A DNA stretch of 64,000 nucleotides from Hymenobacter sp. DG01 (lineage in GTDB: Bacteria; Bacteroidota; Bacteroidia; Cytophagales; Hymenobacteraceae): the NCBI RefSeq assembly GCF_006352025.1, contig NZ_CP040936.1:2170001-2234000 (forward strand), in the 5' to 3' direction. Positions within the stretch are counted from its first letter, which is position 1. Every line of letters starts with the position of its first letter. Positions 24,483 to 33,436 of this stretch are shown here, in pieces. Below the pieces are notes generated by a model. The model was not told the origin of the DNA. It saw only the letters and a program-made list of their open reading frames with translations, and ran no database searches. The position numbers and the translations under genes are program-made.

Positions 24483-26810
24483 ATGAAACACTTTTTCTCC
24501 TGGCTGGCAGGCCTGGCACTCACTCTGAGTTCGGCCGTGGCCCAAACCCTTCCGCCGGCCCCGCCTACCACCCTGCAGGGCCAGGACCTGAAAACCTGGC
24601 TGCGCCAGAACTGGTACGATGGCAAGCGCATTGAGCTGAGCTACAACGCGGCCCGGGGCCGCATGTACAACTACGTTGACAACCAGGATGGTAAGGTAGT
24701 ATGCGTGTACTCAGGCTACACCGAAAACACCCCCCTGGACTCCAGCAGCACCAACCCCGGCGTAGTAACGCGCATCAACTGCGAGCATACCGTGCCCCAG
24801 TCGTGGTTTGACGAGGTAGTGCGTATGCGCTCCGACATTCACCACCTGTTCCCGACCTACGACACCTGGAACAGCAACCGCGGCTCCGACCCGTTCGCGG
24901 AAATTCCGGATGCGCAAACCCGCCTCTGGATGCGCAACAACCAGAGCCAGACGAGCATCCCGACGGCCAACATCAATGAGTACAGCGAGGATACGGACAC
25001 GCAGTTTGAGCCCCGCGAAGACCACAAGGGCAACCTGGCCCGGGCCATTTTCTACTTCTACACCATGCACCAGGGGCAGAAGTTTGACGCGGGCAAGGAA
25101 GTAATTACGGCTGCCGCCGACCTGCAGACCCTCTACCAGTGGCACCTGGCCGACCCAGTGGATGCCCGGGAGCGGGAGCGAAACCGCCGCGTGGCCAAAA
25201 GCCAGGGCAACTTCAACCCCTACATCACTTACCCCGACCTGGTGGCCCGGGCCTGGGGCTTCCAGGTTCTGCCCACGTTCTTCTTCGCTACCGCTACGGG
25301 CAGCGCCCCAGAAGGCAACGCCGGCACTAGCACCTACACGGCTACCGTTTCGGTAACGCCGGCTCCTACCACCCTCCTGACCGTGCAGGTAACCCTGGAT
25401 GCGGCTACCTCTACCGCCACCGCCGGCCAGGACTTCTTCTTCGCCTCTCCCCAGACCCTGACGTTTGCCGCCGGCCAAACCTCCCAGACGGTAACCGTAA
25501 CTCTGAACGGCGACACCCAGCCCGAAGCCAACGAAACGGTGGTCCTGACCCTGCGTACGCCCTCGGAGGGCGGGGCGGTGGGCGGTCCGGCCGCCCATGA
25601 GCTGACCATTACCAATGACGACGGTCCGGCGCCGACTATCTCGTTTGCCTCGGCCAGCGGCAGCCTGCTGGAGGGCTACGCCGGCACGAGCAGCACCTAT
25701 ACAGTGAACGTAACGCTCAGTGGCAGCGCCCCCACCGCGGCGGTAACCATTCCGGTATCGGTAAGCGCGGCCGGCACTACGGCTACCAGCCCTGCCGACT
25801 ATATCCTGAATACGACCAGCGTAACCTTCGCGCCCGGGCAGGCCTCGCAAACTCAGGCGGTAACCCTGACGGTAATCGGAGACGCTCAGCCTGAGCCCAA
25901 CGAAACGCTGCGTCTGGTGCTGGGTGCCCCCTCCACCGGCGGGGCCGTGCTGGGCACGCCGGCCGCTCACGTTGTCACTATCCAGAACGATGATCAGGCT
26001 CCGGTGGGCTCGCCCTGCACAGATCTTTTTTTCTCGGAGTATGTAGAAGGCGTGGCGGGCAACACCAAAGTGCTGGAGATTTTCAACCCCTCGCCGGCCG
26101 CCATCAGCCTCGAAGGCGTGCAGGTGCGCCTCTACCCCGCTGGCTCCACTACCCCTTCGCAAACCGCCAGCCTGACCGGCATTATCGCCCCCGGCGACGT
26201 GTACGTTATTGCCAACACGGGCGTAACCTCACCGGTAGTACTGGCCCAGACCGACCTGCAGTCGGGGGTAGGCTTCTTTAATGGTCCCCAGGCTATCGGG
26301 CTGTTTTCCGATTCGGATACGCTCGACGTGATTGGGGTAATCGGCCAGACCCCGGCCAACAACGCCTGGACCGTACCCGGCGGCTCAACCCGCGACAATA
26401 CCCTGGTGCGCAAGCCTACCGTAAGCCGCGGCCAAGCCCGCTGGAGCCAGTCTCAGGATGGCTGGCAGGCCCTGGGCGCTGATGTATATACCAACGTAGG
26501 CACCCACATCAGCAACTGCACCACGGTAACCGCCACCGCCACCGCGGCTCCCCTGAACATGGGTATTGAGCTGTTCCCGAACCCGGCCGCCGGCAATGTG
26601 CAGCTGCGCCTGCCCGAGCTGCGGGGTCGCCAGGATGCCGTTATCAGCTTCTACAATGCCCTGGGGCAGCTGGTGCTTACCCGTACCCAGGCTCTGGGCG
26701 GCGCCGAAACCGCTACCCTCGACGTCCGGACGCTGGCAAACGGCCTGTACTCGGTGCGGGTACTGGCCGGCGGGGTGCGCTACAGCAGCCGCGTAGCCGT
26801 GCAGCACTAA
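24483..26810 (+). CDS. Secreted endonuclease I with Calx-beta and lamin-tail-like domains and T9SS tail
   Basis: A 775-residue secreted nuclease. The ATG at 24483 starts the signal peptide (HFFSWLAGLALTLSSAVAQ). Residues ~30-270 are an endonuclease I (EndA/NucM) domain with the metal-dependent active site in RINCEHTVPQSWF and DIHHLFPTYDTWNSNRG and the later EDHKGNLARAIFYFYTMH helix. Two Calx-beta domains follow (~285-395 and ~400-520, each ending in TxxNDD), then a lamin-tail-type domain (~525-680, starting TDLFFSEYVEGVAGNTKVLEIFN) and a T9SS type A tail (ELFPNPAAGNVQLRL, ANGLYSVRVLAG). It would degrade DNA outside the cell, for nutrients or biofilm remodelling. Confidence 0.92.
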   Translation: MKHFFSWLAGLALTLSSAVAQTLPPAPPTTLQGQDLKTWLRQNWYDGKRIELSYNAARGRMYNYVDNQDGKVVCVYSGYTENTPLDSSSTNPGVVTRINCEHTVPQSWFDEVVRMRSDIHHLFPTYDTWNSNRGSDPFAEIPDAQTRLWMRNNQSQTSIPTANINEYSEDTDTQFEPREDHKGNLARAIFYFYTMHQGQKFDAGKEVITAAADLQTLYQWHLADPVDARERERNRRVAKSQGNFNPYITYPDLVARAWGFQVLPTFFFATATGSAPEGNAGTSTYTATVSVTPAPTTLLTVQVTLDAATSTATAGQDFFFASPQTLTFAAGQTSQTVTVTLNGDTQPEANETVVLTLRTPSEGGAVGGPAAHELTITNDDGPAPTISFASASGSLLEGYAGTSSTYTVNVTLSGSAPTAAVTIPVSVSAAGTTATSPADYILNTTSVTFAPGQASQTQAVTLTVIGDAQPEPNETLRLVLGAPSTGGAVLGTPAAHVVTIQNDDQAPVGSPCTDLFFSEYVEGVAGNTKVLEIFNPSPAAISLEGVQVRLYPAGSTTPSQTASLTGIIAPGDVYVIANTGVTSPVVLAQTDLQSGVGFFNGPQAIGLFSDSDTLDVIGVIGQTPANNAWTVPGGSTRDNTLVRKPTVSRGQARWSQSQDGWQALGADVYTNVGTHISNCTTVTATATAAPLNMGIELFPNPAAGNVQLRLPELRGRQDAVISFYNALGQLVLTRTQALGGAETATLDVRTLANGLYSVRVLAGGVRYSSRVAVQH

Positions 26811-26837
26811 ACCGCTCAGGCTTTTCATAAGCCGGCT

Positions 26838-26885
26838 CAAAAGCCCGGCAGTTACACTCTGTTCTGAGTGTGGCTGCCGGGCTTT
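26838..26885 (+). terminator. Terminator after the endonuclease gene
   Basis: Outer arms AAAGCCCGGCAG / CTGCCGGGCTTT and inner arms ACACTC / GAGTGT form one long hairpin about 30 bp after the stop. Confidence 0.85.
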
Positions 26886-26958
26886 CAGTTTTCGCCTACC
26901 CCCTCGCCGTCAAGTGCCTACTGTGGGCAGACTGGTAGGCGGCGCCGGGTAAAATAAA

Positions 26959-26984
26959 ACGGCCCGCATTGCAGTGCGGGCCGT
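26959..26984 (-). terminator. Terminator of the minus-strand universal stress gene
   Basis: The 10-bp stem ACGGCCCGCA / TGCGGGCCGT with loop TTGCAG; on the minus strand it is followed by TTTTATTTT. It lies 60 bp past the stop of the 27045-27917 gene. Confidence 0.8.
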
Positions 26985-27044
26985 TAGGTACATGCGGTGT
27001 ATTCTCCACTCATCCAATACGATAATTGTAAAAAGCAGCCCGGC

Positions 27045-27917
27045 TTATACCTCCGCAATGGTGAGGACCGGAATAGTGCTGTGGGCCAGCAAGCCCGCCG
27101 TAACGTTCCGTGGAAACGGCACGCCTGCAAAGGTGCGTTTGCGCGTCACGAAAGACAGCAGCTCGGCATGGTGGCGGGTGGCCGTGCGCCGAATGCCCTG
27201 CTCAATGCTGGGGTAGCGGCTGGTAGCTACCGTATGAGCCACCCCGCGCAGCAGCCCCATCAGGCGAAGCTGGGTGGCTATTTCCCCGATTTCCGGCGAC
27301 GATTCGCTGGTGTACACATGAATGCCTACCACCTCCGGAATGATGCGCGTAAGCAGATGATCCACGTCGGTGGGCAGGTGGGTAAGAGCCAGGGGGTAGC
27401 GAGAGTACGTGAGTTGGGCCAGTAGGTCGGGGATGGTTTGGGCGGCCGGGGGCAGGTGCACGGCCCGCCGGTCGGTGTCCAGCACAATGCGCCGCGGCAC
27501 CGGCCCCGCCCGAAACGTAATCGGGACTACCAGCAGCGGCTGGGCCAGCTGGCTCACCAGATACAGGGCGGTGCTGGTAGCCGCCGAGGCCAGGGACTTG
27601 GTCGGATTGCCGTTGCCCACCACCAGCACATGCCCGGCCGCGGTGCCCATGGCGGCGCGCAGGTGGCCCAGGGGGTCGGTGGCTACTATTTCCCAACTGC
27701 AGGGCACCTGTTGGCTTACTTGTTCCGCCAGCTGGCTCAGGGCCAGCTCAGGGGCCCGAGCAGCAGCCGGGAGCACATGGAAACAAGGGCCGGCGGCTTC
27801 GGGCAGCACATGCCACAGCCGTAACTGCCCGCCTACGTGCCGGGCCAGCCCCGCCGCGTAGTGCAGCGCGTTGGTGGCCGTAGCCGAGAAATCCGTCAGG
27901 ACATGAAACGTCAGCAT
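27045..27917 (-). CDS. Universal stress protein, two UspA-like domains
   Basis: A 290-residue cytoplasmic protein starting at the ATG at 27917 (MLTFHVLTDFSATATNALHYA). The first half is a recognisable UspA domain: the starting strand, the NALHYAAGLARHVGGQLRLWHVLP helix-strand, and GHVLVVGNGNPTKSLASAAT before PLLVVP. The second half is weaker but ends TAGLLAHSTIPVLTI as a second UspA domain does. Such tandem proteins respond to stress, starvation or energy state, often binding ATP; the usual GxxG-9x-G(S/T) loop is only partly kept here. A paralogue is encoded at 29828-30649. Upstream, TACCTTTC (27956-27963, minus) is close to the -7 consensus. Confidence 0.87.
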   Translation of the reverse strand: MLTFHVLTDFSATATNALHYAAGLARHVGGQLRLWHVLPEAAGPCFHVLPAAARAPELALSQLAEQVSQQVPCSWEIVATDPLGHLRAAMGTAAGHVLVVGNGNPTKSLASAATSTALYLVSQLAQPLLVVPITFRAGPVPRRIVLDTDRRAVHLPPAAQTIPDLLAQLTYSRYPLALTHLPTDVDHLLTRIIPEVVGIHVYTSESSPEIGEIATQLRLMGLLRGVAHTVATSRYPSIEQGIRRTATRHHAELLSFVTRKRTFAGVPFPRNVTAGLLAHSTIPVLTIAEV

Positions 27918-28086
27918 AGCAGCAGGCACCACGAAAGGCCAGAAAATCCTTTTAGGAAAGGTAGCTCATTTCGGAGTGGCAAAAATTAATACCACATTAA
28001 AAATATCTTATAATCAGACATTTCTCTTTTTCGGCCTTTATAGCTGCGTTGCACTGGGTAAGCTATGTCGGCCGCTTCTAAAAAGC

Positions 28087-28180
28087 CTACCCCCCGGCGG
28101 GCCGGCAACCTCCGTGCTTTTTCGCCCTTAGCCAATGCCAGGAGAAGCAGAATGAAGGTCGCCGGCCCGCCGGGGGGTAG
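28087..28180 (-). terminator. Perfect 20-bp inverted repeat, probable terminator of the acetyltransferase gene
   Basis: The arms CTACCCCCCGGCGGGCCGGC (28087-28106) and its exact complement (28161-28180) flank a 54-nt spacer. On the minus strand the second arm is followed by GCTTTTTAG, so it can terminate the gene that stops at 28207. The large loop is unusual for a simple terminator, so a small RNA or dispersed repeat is an alternative. Confidence 0.55.
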
Positions 28181-28206
28181 CATGGTAGCATCAGCCGGAG
28201 GCACTT

Positions 28207-28497
28207 TTAAGCCGCGGCCTCGTCCAGCAGCTCGTTGTACTCGGGGTGCTGCTCCACAAAGTGCTGCATAAACTCGCAGCTGGTGCGCACCTTCAGGCGG
28301 TGCTCCCGGGCGTAGGTCAGCCCGGTCCGGGCCAGCTTTTCGGCCACGCCCTGGCCGCGCAGCCCCTCTTCCACGAAGGTATGGGTGAAATCGATGACGT
28401 GCTGGGCGGGGTAACTATAGGCCAGCTCAGCGGTGTAGCCATCCTGAACAATTGTAAATTCCTGATCAGAAGCGTTGTGGGTGACGGAAGAAGCCAT
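28207..28497 (-). CDS. Small GNAT-type N-acetyltransferase (YidJ/COG2388-like)
   Basis: A 96-residue protein starting at the ATG at 28497 (MASSVTHNASDQEF). It matches the short GNAT branch: strands carrying the ELAYSYPAQHVIDFTHTFV sequence, the acetyl-CoA loop EEGLRGQGVAEKLARTG and the closing C..FMQHFVEQHPEYNELL. Members are thought to acetylate small molecules or proteins but substrates are mostly unknown. A 20-bp inverted repeat lies downstream as its likely terminator. The gene is divergent from the hydrophilic protein at 28643. Confidence 0.88.
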   Translation of the reverse strand: MASSVTHNASDQEFTIVQDGYTAELAYSYPAQHVIDFTHTFVEEGLRGQGVAEKLARTGLTYAREHRLKVRTSCEFMQHFVEQHPEYNELLDEAAA

Positions 28498-28642
28498 GCG
28501 TAGGATAATGAGGTAGGACAAAACAAGTCGGCGGAACAGAGCAGTATCGCCATTTGCCAAGTATTTACGTAAGAGAAGCAGCACCGGCTATTCACCCCTG
28601 GCCGCTGCCGTACTCTTTCCCTCCTCTTTCTACATCCATATT

Positions 28643-29152
28643 ATGGCACATACCCCCGAAAACCCCGATTTCACCCCCCAGGACTCAACCCAGCCTACTT
28701 CTCCCGAGGCCGGCCACCACACGCCGCAGTACGGCGAGTTTGGCAAGCCTACGGAAGCGGCGGCTACCCAGGCCCGGCAGGGGGACAGCATCACGCAAGG
28801 CGGCCAGGCTGCACCGTCGGTAGCCTTTCCGGAGCAGCGCGGCAGCGTCCCCCAGAACCTCGATCCATCATTGGCCCGCGAGGTAGCCGATGCTGAATAT
28901 GGCGTGCAGCGCGAAGGCTGGGCCCAGGACGACCCGCGCTATGGGGGCGGCACCCGCAACTGGGCAACCAACGAGCCCGCTAACCACAGCACCGGCCCCG
29001 CCCTCGAGGACGAAGAAAAGCCGACCAACCCCAACGTGGGCAAAAACGACAACCCCGATGAGTTCAGCACCTTCCGCCCCGATGAAGGGCGCGGGATTCC
29101 TGGCTCAGGCAATGAAGGCCCGTATTTCGAGGCTTCCGATAAGGACAAATAG
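28643..29152 (+). CDS. Hydrophilic, probably disordered protein of unknown function
   Basis: A 169-residue protein with no signal peptide, no membrane helix and almost no hydrophobic clusters. It is rich in Gly, Pro, Asn, Asp, Glu, Gln and Thr (AHTPENPDFTPQDSTQPTSP at the start; GRGIPGSGNEGPYF near the end). Codon use is like that of its neighbours, so it is a real gene rather than a shadow. I recognise no family. Its composition recalls hydrophilin/LEA-like stress proteins, and it lies among universal-stress genes, followed by a second hydrophilic protein after 87 bp. That link is inference. Confidence 0.7.
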   Translation: MAHTPENPDFTPQDSTQPTSPEAGHHTPQYGEFGKPTEAAATQARQGDSITQGGQAAPSVAFPEQRGSVPQNLDPSLAREVADAEYGVQREGWAQDDPRYGGGTRNWATNEPANHSTGPALEDEEKPTNPNVGKNDNPDEFSTFRPDEGRGIPGSGNEGPYFEASDKDK

Positions 29153-29239
29153 CTCCGCTTTTCTGACCTGTTTATTCCGAAGCGGCGCGGGCCGAGCCCA
29201 GGCTGGTCCGCGCGCCCGCTTCCTTACTTTCCTTTGATT

Positions 29240-29515
29240 ATGGCTACCGAACCAAACCAAGACCCCGCTGCCGCTCTCAACCCCGACTCGGGCGCTAACC
29301 TGACGGAGGAGCAACGCAAGCACCGCGAGGAGCTATACAGCTACAAGCGCGACGAAGAAGGCACCCTCGACACCTCAGCCCGCCTGGAAGAAGAAACCAC
29401 AGGCATTCCGCTGGATGGAGCCGGTAACGCCGGCCCCGACGCCGACAACATGAGCCGCCGCGACGAGCTGGATATCCCGGGTTTCAACAACCCCATCGAC
29501 GACAACAACCGCTAG
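29240..29515 (+). CDS. Small acidic hydrophilic protein of unknown function
   Basis: A 91-residue acidic protein starting at the ATG at 29240 (MATEPNQDPAAALNPD). It contains one charged helix-prone segment (LTEEQRKHREELYSYKRDEE) and a flexible remainder ending DIPGFNNPIDDNNR. It has no cysteine, signal peptide or membrane segment. It lies in tandem with the similarly hydrophilic 28643 gene and ends in a strong terminator, so the two may form a unit. No family is recognised; a stress-protective or binding role is only suggested by context. Confidence 0.7.
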   Translation: MATEPNQDPAAALNPDSGANLTEEQRKHREELYSYKRDEEGTLDTSARLEEETTGIPLDGAGNAGPDADNMSRRDELDIPGFNNPIDDNNR

Positions 29516-29827
29516 CGGCCCCTACCCCCGCCGGCTTGCCCCAACGTTCAGCCCGCGCAAAATGCCAATGGCACTTTGCGCGGGCTGCTCTTTTTTGCCA
29601 GCTGCCAGTTAACACCAAGCCGTGTTATAGCTCCCCGGTAACGCCCGGGCGCTGCCTATGGCCGGCATAACCGTTACAGCCGAGTTTTGCGGCAAGGGTT
29701 GGAAAGCCGTGTTACGGCTTGGTAGCGGCCTACTCCACCGGTTGGAGCGGGTTTCGGGGCCTCACCTGCTGACGTTGGCGGCGATTTTACGTATATCGGG
29801 GCTCCGCTCTCTCAACCATCCACTCCT
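29516..29827. other. Intergenic region before the second universal stress gene
   Basis: After the terminator at 29551-29596 there are ~230 bp without a gene. AAGCCGTGTTA occurs twice (29618-29628 and 29704-29714), and the arms ACCAAGCCGT (29614) and ACGGCTTGGT (29714) are complementary, so a structured leader or an operator pair for the downstream gene is possible. No ORF is convincing. Confidence 0.4.
29551..29596 (+). terminator. Terminator after the small acidic protein gene
   Basis: The 11-bp stem GCCCGCGCAAA / TTTGCGCGGGC with a TGCCA..TGGCA-type inner pairing, followed by TTTTTT, 36 bp after the stop. Confidence 0.9.
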
Positions 29828-30649
29828 ATGGTAGCTCCTTTCCTTGTCCTGACCGATTTCACCCCCGCCGCCGACCACGCCCTACGCTATGCGGCTACCC
29901 TGGCGGCCGCCGTAGAGGCCGCGCTGGTTGTGCTGCACATCCGGCGCGAAACCCTGCTTGATCCGGACGCATTCAATGGCAGCATCCGGCATCTGAGCGA
30001 AGGCGAAATCGCGGCGGCCCTGCAGCAGCGGGTGCAGCCCCTGGGTGTTAGCACCACCGTTGAGTCGGCGGTTGATGGGGTAGAAGGCGCCGTGGCCGAT
30101 GCCGTACGCCGCCACAGCCCCGCCCTGGTAGTGCTGGGCAAGCCCGCCACTGATACTACCCCGGATGAGTTGGTCAGCACTACCTCCCTGAAGCTGCTGC
30201 GGGCTACGCGTACACCCCTGCTGGTGGTGCCCTCCGGCTCACAGGCTCCTGTGCCGCCACACTGCGTGACTATTGCCGCCGATAACAACAGCTTCAACCT
30301 GAAAGAGCAGTCGGCGGGGGTGCAGGCACTGCTGCAGAAACTGCAGCCCCACCTGATGGTTACGCACGTAGCAGAGCCCGAAAACAGTGACACCTGCCAG
30401 GATGCGCTGGAGGCCGTGACCAAAAGCGGTCTGCTTGCCGGCAACAACTTCCGGGTGCACTGCCACGGCGTCCGGCATCGGCGGGTGCCGCTGGGCATTC
30501 TGCAGGCCGCCGCCGAAACCAAGGCCGATTTGCTGGTGCTGGTAGCCCGCCGCCGCAGCTTCCTGGGCCAGCTCTTCAACCGCAGCATTACCTCGCAGGT
30601 GGTACTGCACGGGCAGCTGCCCATGCTGTTGCTACCCTCCCTGGATTAA
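29828..30649 (+). CDS. Universal stress protein, two UspA-like domains
   Basis: A 273-residue cytoplasmic protein. The N-terminal domain opens FLVLTDFTPAADHALRYAATLAAAVEAALVVLHI and has PALVVLGKPATD then LLRATRTPLLVVPSG; the C-terminal domain ends ETKADLLVLVARRRSFLGQLFNRSITSQVVLHGQLPMLLLP, close to the family's final ATP-loop region with NRSIT. It is a paralogue of the minus-strand copy at 27045-27917. Tandem UspA proteins are induced by stress and growth arrest in other bacteria. It may be regulated through the structured 230-bp leader upstream. Confidence 0.9.
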   Translation: MVAPFLVLTDFTPAADHALRYAATLAAAVEAALVVLHIRRETLLDPDAFNGSIRHLSEGEIAAALQQRVQPLGVSTTVESAVDGVEGAVADAVRRHSPALVVLGKPATDTTPDELVSTTSLKLLRATRTPLLVVPSGSQAPVPPHCVTIAADNNSFNLKEQSAGVQALLQKLQPHLMVTHVAEPENSDTCQDALEAVTKSGLLAGNNFRVHCHGVRHRRVPLGILQAAAETKADLLVLVARRRSFLGQLFNRSITSQVVLHGQLPMLLLPSLD

Positions 30650-30719
30650 TCCGGCGGCGCGCTTTTGCTACCTCTCGTCGGCAGGCACAGGCAGAACCGA
30701 ACCGGGCTGGTAGATGCTG

Positions 30720-32846
30720 CTACCAGCGCCACCCCAGCTGCGTACCGGCATACCAGTTGCGGCCCGGCGCGGGCTGGAAGTAGCGCCCCCCAAAGGCGTT
30801 GAGGTCGTTGCCGAGGGAATAGCGGCGGTTGGTGGCGTTTTCCAGCCCCCCAAACACATCCAGCGCCAGCGCCCCGAACAGCTCCCGCCGCCAGCCGGCG
30901 CGGCTGCCCAGGGTCCAGTAGCCGGGCGCGTATTCGGTGTTGGCATCGTTAAGGGGTAGGCGGGCCTGGTGGTTGATGGTGGGATTGAGGTAGAAGCCCC
31001 GCCGCTCCGCGAAATCGAGGCCGGTGGTGAGGGTATGCGGGGCCGTGCCCGTGAGGCGGTTGCCACTGAAGTTGTTGCCCCCGCTTTCATAGCTCCCGAA
31101 GCGGTAGTGGTTGTAGGCGTAGCTTACGAAGGCGCGCAGGCCATACCCCTGGGCCGCCGACTGACTGCCGGCTCCTGCCCCTGCTTCCTGCCGCCACAGC
31201 CAGCTGCTCAGGGCCGCCTCAATGCCTCGCTGCCGGGTAGTGCCGGCATTGGCGAAGAGCTGCACGCCCTGCTCGGTGGTACGGGTAGTAATGGTCTGGC
31301 GCAGGCGCAAATCGTAGAAAGCCACGTCGTAGCGCAGCCGCTCCTGCCACAGCTGCCCGCGCGCACCTACCTCGTAGCTGGTGCCGCGCTCGGCCTGCAA
31401 CGCTCGGTTGATGGAAGCATCGGAGGGTCGGATTTCCTCTTCGGTCGGTGGCGAGAAGCCCGCACTTACGCTGGCGTACACCGACAAGCCAGTTCCAAAC
31501 TCGCGCAGCAGCGCTACCCTCGGTGACACCTCGGGCCGGAAGTTGCGCTCCAGGGCGTAGGCATCGGGGCGGGTGGCCGCGTCGGAGAGGCGGCTGATGC
31601 GGTAGCGCAGCCGGTTGTAGCTGGCCCCGGCCGTGAGCAGCAGCCCGGCGGGCAGCTCGTAATCGGCCTGGGCAAAGGCAAAGCCGGTCAGCGTCCGGAT
31701 TTCATCGTCGTAGCGGAGGGGGCCAGGTGTGCCGGCGCGGTTCTGGTAGTTGCGGGAGCTTTCAAACCCGGTCTGGCCTTCGGCACCGGCCTGCAGGCGC
31801 AGTGTGCGCCCGGCCAGGGCAGTGCGGTAGCTACCCACTACCCGTCCACCCCCACCCAGCACCGTATTACGCTCAAAATCTACCAGATACGGCGTGTTGA
31901 TACGGCTGCCACTCAGGTACAGGGTCGTGCGCAGGCTCAGCCGCTCAGAAAAGCGGACTTCGTGGGTGCCGCCCAGCAGCGCCGTGCGGGAGGCGTAGTA
32001 GGCACGCTGCTCCACGGTACCGGGGCTGGTGGCCGTGCCGGGGCGGGCCTGGCGGGGGTTGGCCTGAAACTGAGCCCGCGTGAGGCCGCCGGGCAGTTGG
32101 TAGGTGATATCGGAATAGAGAGCGTGCACCCCCAGGGTTTGCTTGTCGGTGGGCTGCCACTCCCCGTCCAGGGTCAGCACGTCGCGGCGCAGGGCGCTTT
32201 GCTGGCGGTAGCCATCAAGGGTCTGGCGGGCATAGGCAGCGCGTAGATAGCCGGTGGCGGTACCCGTTTCGGCGGATGCTGTGTAGCGCCGCAACCCAAA
32301 GCTACCGGCCGTAAACCCTACCTGGGCCCTGGATTGGCCTGGGGTCGGCCGCCGGCCCGTGAGCAGCACAGCTCCGCCCGTACCGGCTCCGTACACGCTG
32401 GCGGCCGGACCCTTTATCACCTCAATTCCGCCCAGCAGGGCCGGGTCCAGGATATTCAGGGGAGTGCTGCCGCTCGCTTCCGTGAAGGGCAGGCCCTGGT
32501 AATACACTTTGGTATTGCGCACGCCAAACGGCGAGCGAAGCGTGCTGCCCCGCACACTCAGGCGGTAGCTGGCCGTGGCCCGTTCCTCCAGGCGCACCCC
32601 CGGCAGGGTATTGACGGCCTGCGTAAGGGCGTTCTGCGGAAACCGCTCCAGCACGCGGGCATCCAGCACGCCTACCGCGGCCGCCGTACGCCGCAGGGGC
32701 AGCTGCTGGCCGTAGCCGGTTACAGTAGCCTCGGGCAGCAGCTGGGGCCGGAGCATGGAGGTATCGGGAGGGGTAGCAGGAACGGGCCGCTGGGCCGCCA
32801 CGGAAAGGGGTAGCAACAGCAGCGGCGCGGCGTATCGGTAGGTCAT
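30720..32846 (-). CDS. TonB-dependent outer-membrane receptor
   Basis: A 708-residue outer-membrane transporter starting at the ATG at 32846, which opens a signal peptide (MTYRYAAPLLLLPLSVAAQ). The plug domain spans ~40-160 (FPQNALTQAVNTLPGVRLEE, YRLSVRGSTLRSPFGVRN, GGIEVIKGPAASVYGAGTGG). A 22-strand-type barrel fills the rest with alternating aromatic strands and ends with a C-terminal tryptophan-containing strand (GTQLGWRW). Energy comes from TonB. The plug and barrel resemble ferric-siderophore receptors more than the SusC type (no carboxypeptidase-like extension, no SusD neighbour), so iron or another cofactor is the likely cargo. Confidence 0.93.
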   Translation of the reverse strand: MTYRYAAPLLLLPLSVAAQRPVPATPPDTSMLRPQLLPEATVTGYGQQLPLRRTAAAVGVLDARVLERFPQNALTQAVNTLPGVRLEERATASYRLSVRGSTLRSPFGVRNTKVYYQGLPFTEASGSTPLNILDPALLGGIEVIKGPAASVYGAGTGGAVLLTGRRPTPGQSRAQVGFTAGSFGLRRYTASAETGTATGYLRAAYARQTLDGYRQQSALRRDVLTLDGEWQPTDKQTLGVHALYSDITYQLPGGLTRAQFQANPRQARPGTATSPGTVEQRAYYASRTALLGGTHEVRFSERLSLRTTLYLSGSRINTPYLVDFERNTVLGGGGRVVGSYRTALAGRTLRLQAGAEGQTGFESSRNYQNRAGTPGPLRYDDEIRTLTGFAFAQADYELPAGLLLTAGASYNRLRYRISRLSDAATRPDAYALERNFRPEVSPRVALLREFGTGLSVYASVSAGFSPPTEEEIRPSDASINRALQAERGTSYEVGARGQLWQERLRYDVAFYDLRLRQTITTRTTEQGVQLFANAGTTRQRGIEAALSSWLWRQEAGAGAGSQSAAQGYGLRAFVSYAYNHYRFGSYESGGNNFSGNRLTGTAPHTLTTGLDFAERRGFYLNPTINHQARLPLNDANTEYAPGYWTLGSRAGWRRELFGALALDVFGGLENATNRRYSLGNDLNAFGGRYFQPAPGRNWYAGTQLGWRW

Positions 32847-33436
32847 GAGGGAAGCTGATCTGAACAGGGCTGCGCAATCGGCCCCGGCCCGCAGGACAGG
32901 GGTAGCCCGAAAGCTATACCCAATTGCGGCCATTTCGTTTTCCGGGCTCCCACTTTGGGTTACTTGCCGCCTTCCGGCAAAGCAAAGCCGTGGGCATGAC
33001 GGGCACCGGTTTTCTATTTTTTTTCGTCCCCATTGACGCGGCTCAGCCTACCGTTTGGGGTAGGCAACACCGGGCCGGTACCAGCCTCTCGCTACTCTGG
33101 GCTAACCAGTTCTCCGGTTTACTTCCGCCCTCGAATCATGAGCTTATAATCAATTCTTTAATTAAATTCTACTTCTACTATATAAAGCTTTGCAAGCTCA
33201 ACAGTGCCTCGGAAGCGCAGGTGGTTTTGACCTTTAATTGCAGAGAGTTTTTGGGACGCTGGAACTGCTATATCAGTTCTACTTAATATAACAATAACAA
33301 TAATAATTAAAACTTTATTTTTACCTTATAGTATTGCAATTTGTTATCTCCTCAGCCAGCTAACCTGCTGACTGACTTCAGTAACAGATACCGGCGGTGG
33401 AGCTCATACAGCAGCACGATTAACTCAGAGGAATGC
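32847..33436. other. Divergent intergenic region between the receptor and the hybrid kinase
   Basis: About 590 bp. A GC-rich first part has a small hairpin built from GCCTACC and GGTAGGC (33046-33065). The second part (33130-33350) is very AT-rich, including AATAACAATAATAATTAAAAC, and probably carries the kinase promoter. The kinase frame is open from a TTG at 33341, but the coding start is better placed at the ATG at 33437. I see no RNA gene. Confidence 0.4.

Noticed and set aside
24711..26162. 483-codon open frame on the minus strand
   Set aside because: It lies opposite the endonuclease I gene and has Gly/Arg/Val-rich composition typical of an antisense frame.
28087..28180. CRISPR repeat or attachment-site pair
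   Set aside because: The two 20-bp units are in inverted, not direct, orientation, with only two units and no cas or integrase gene nearby.
29618..29723. Riboswitch before the universal stress gene
   Set aside because: Only a 10-bp pairing and an 11-bp repeat are seen; no known riboswitch core is present.
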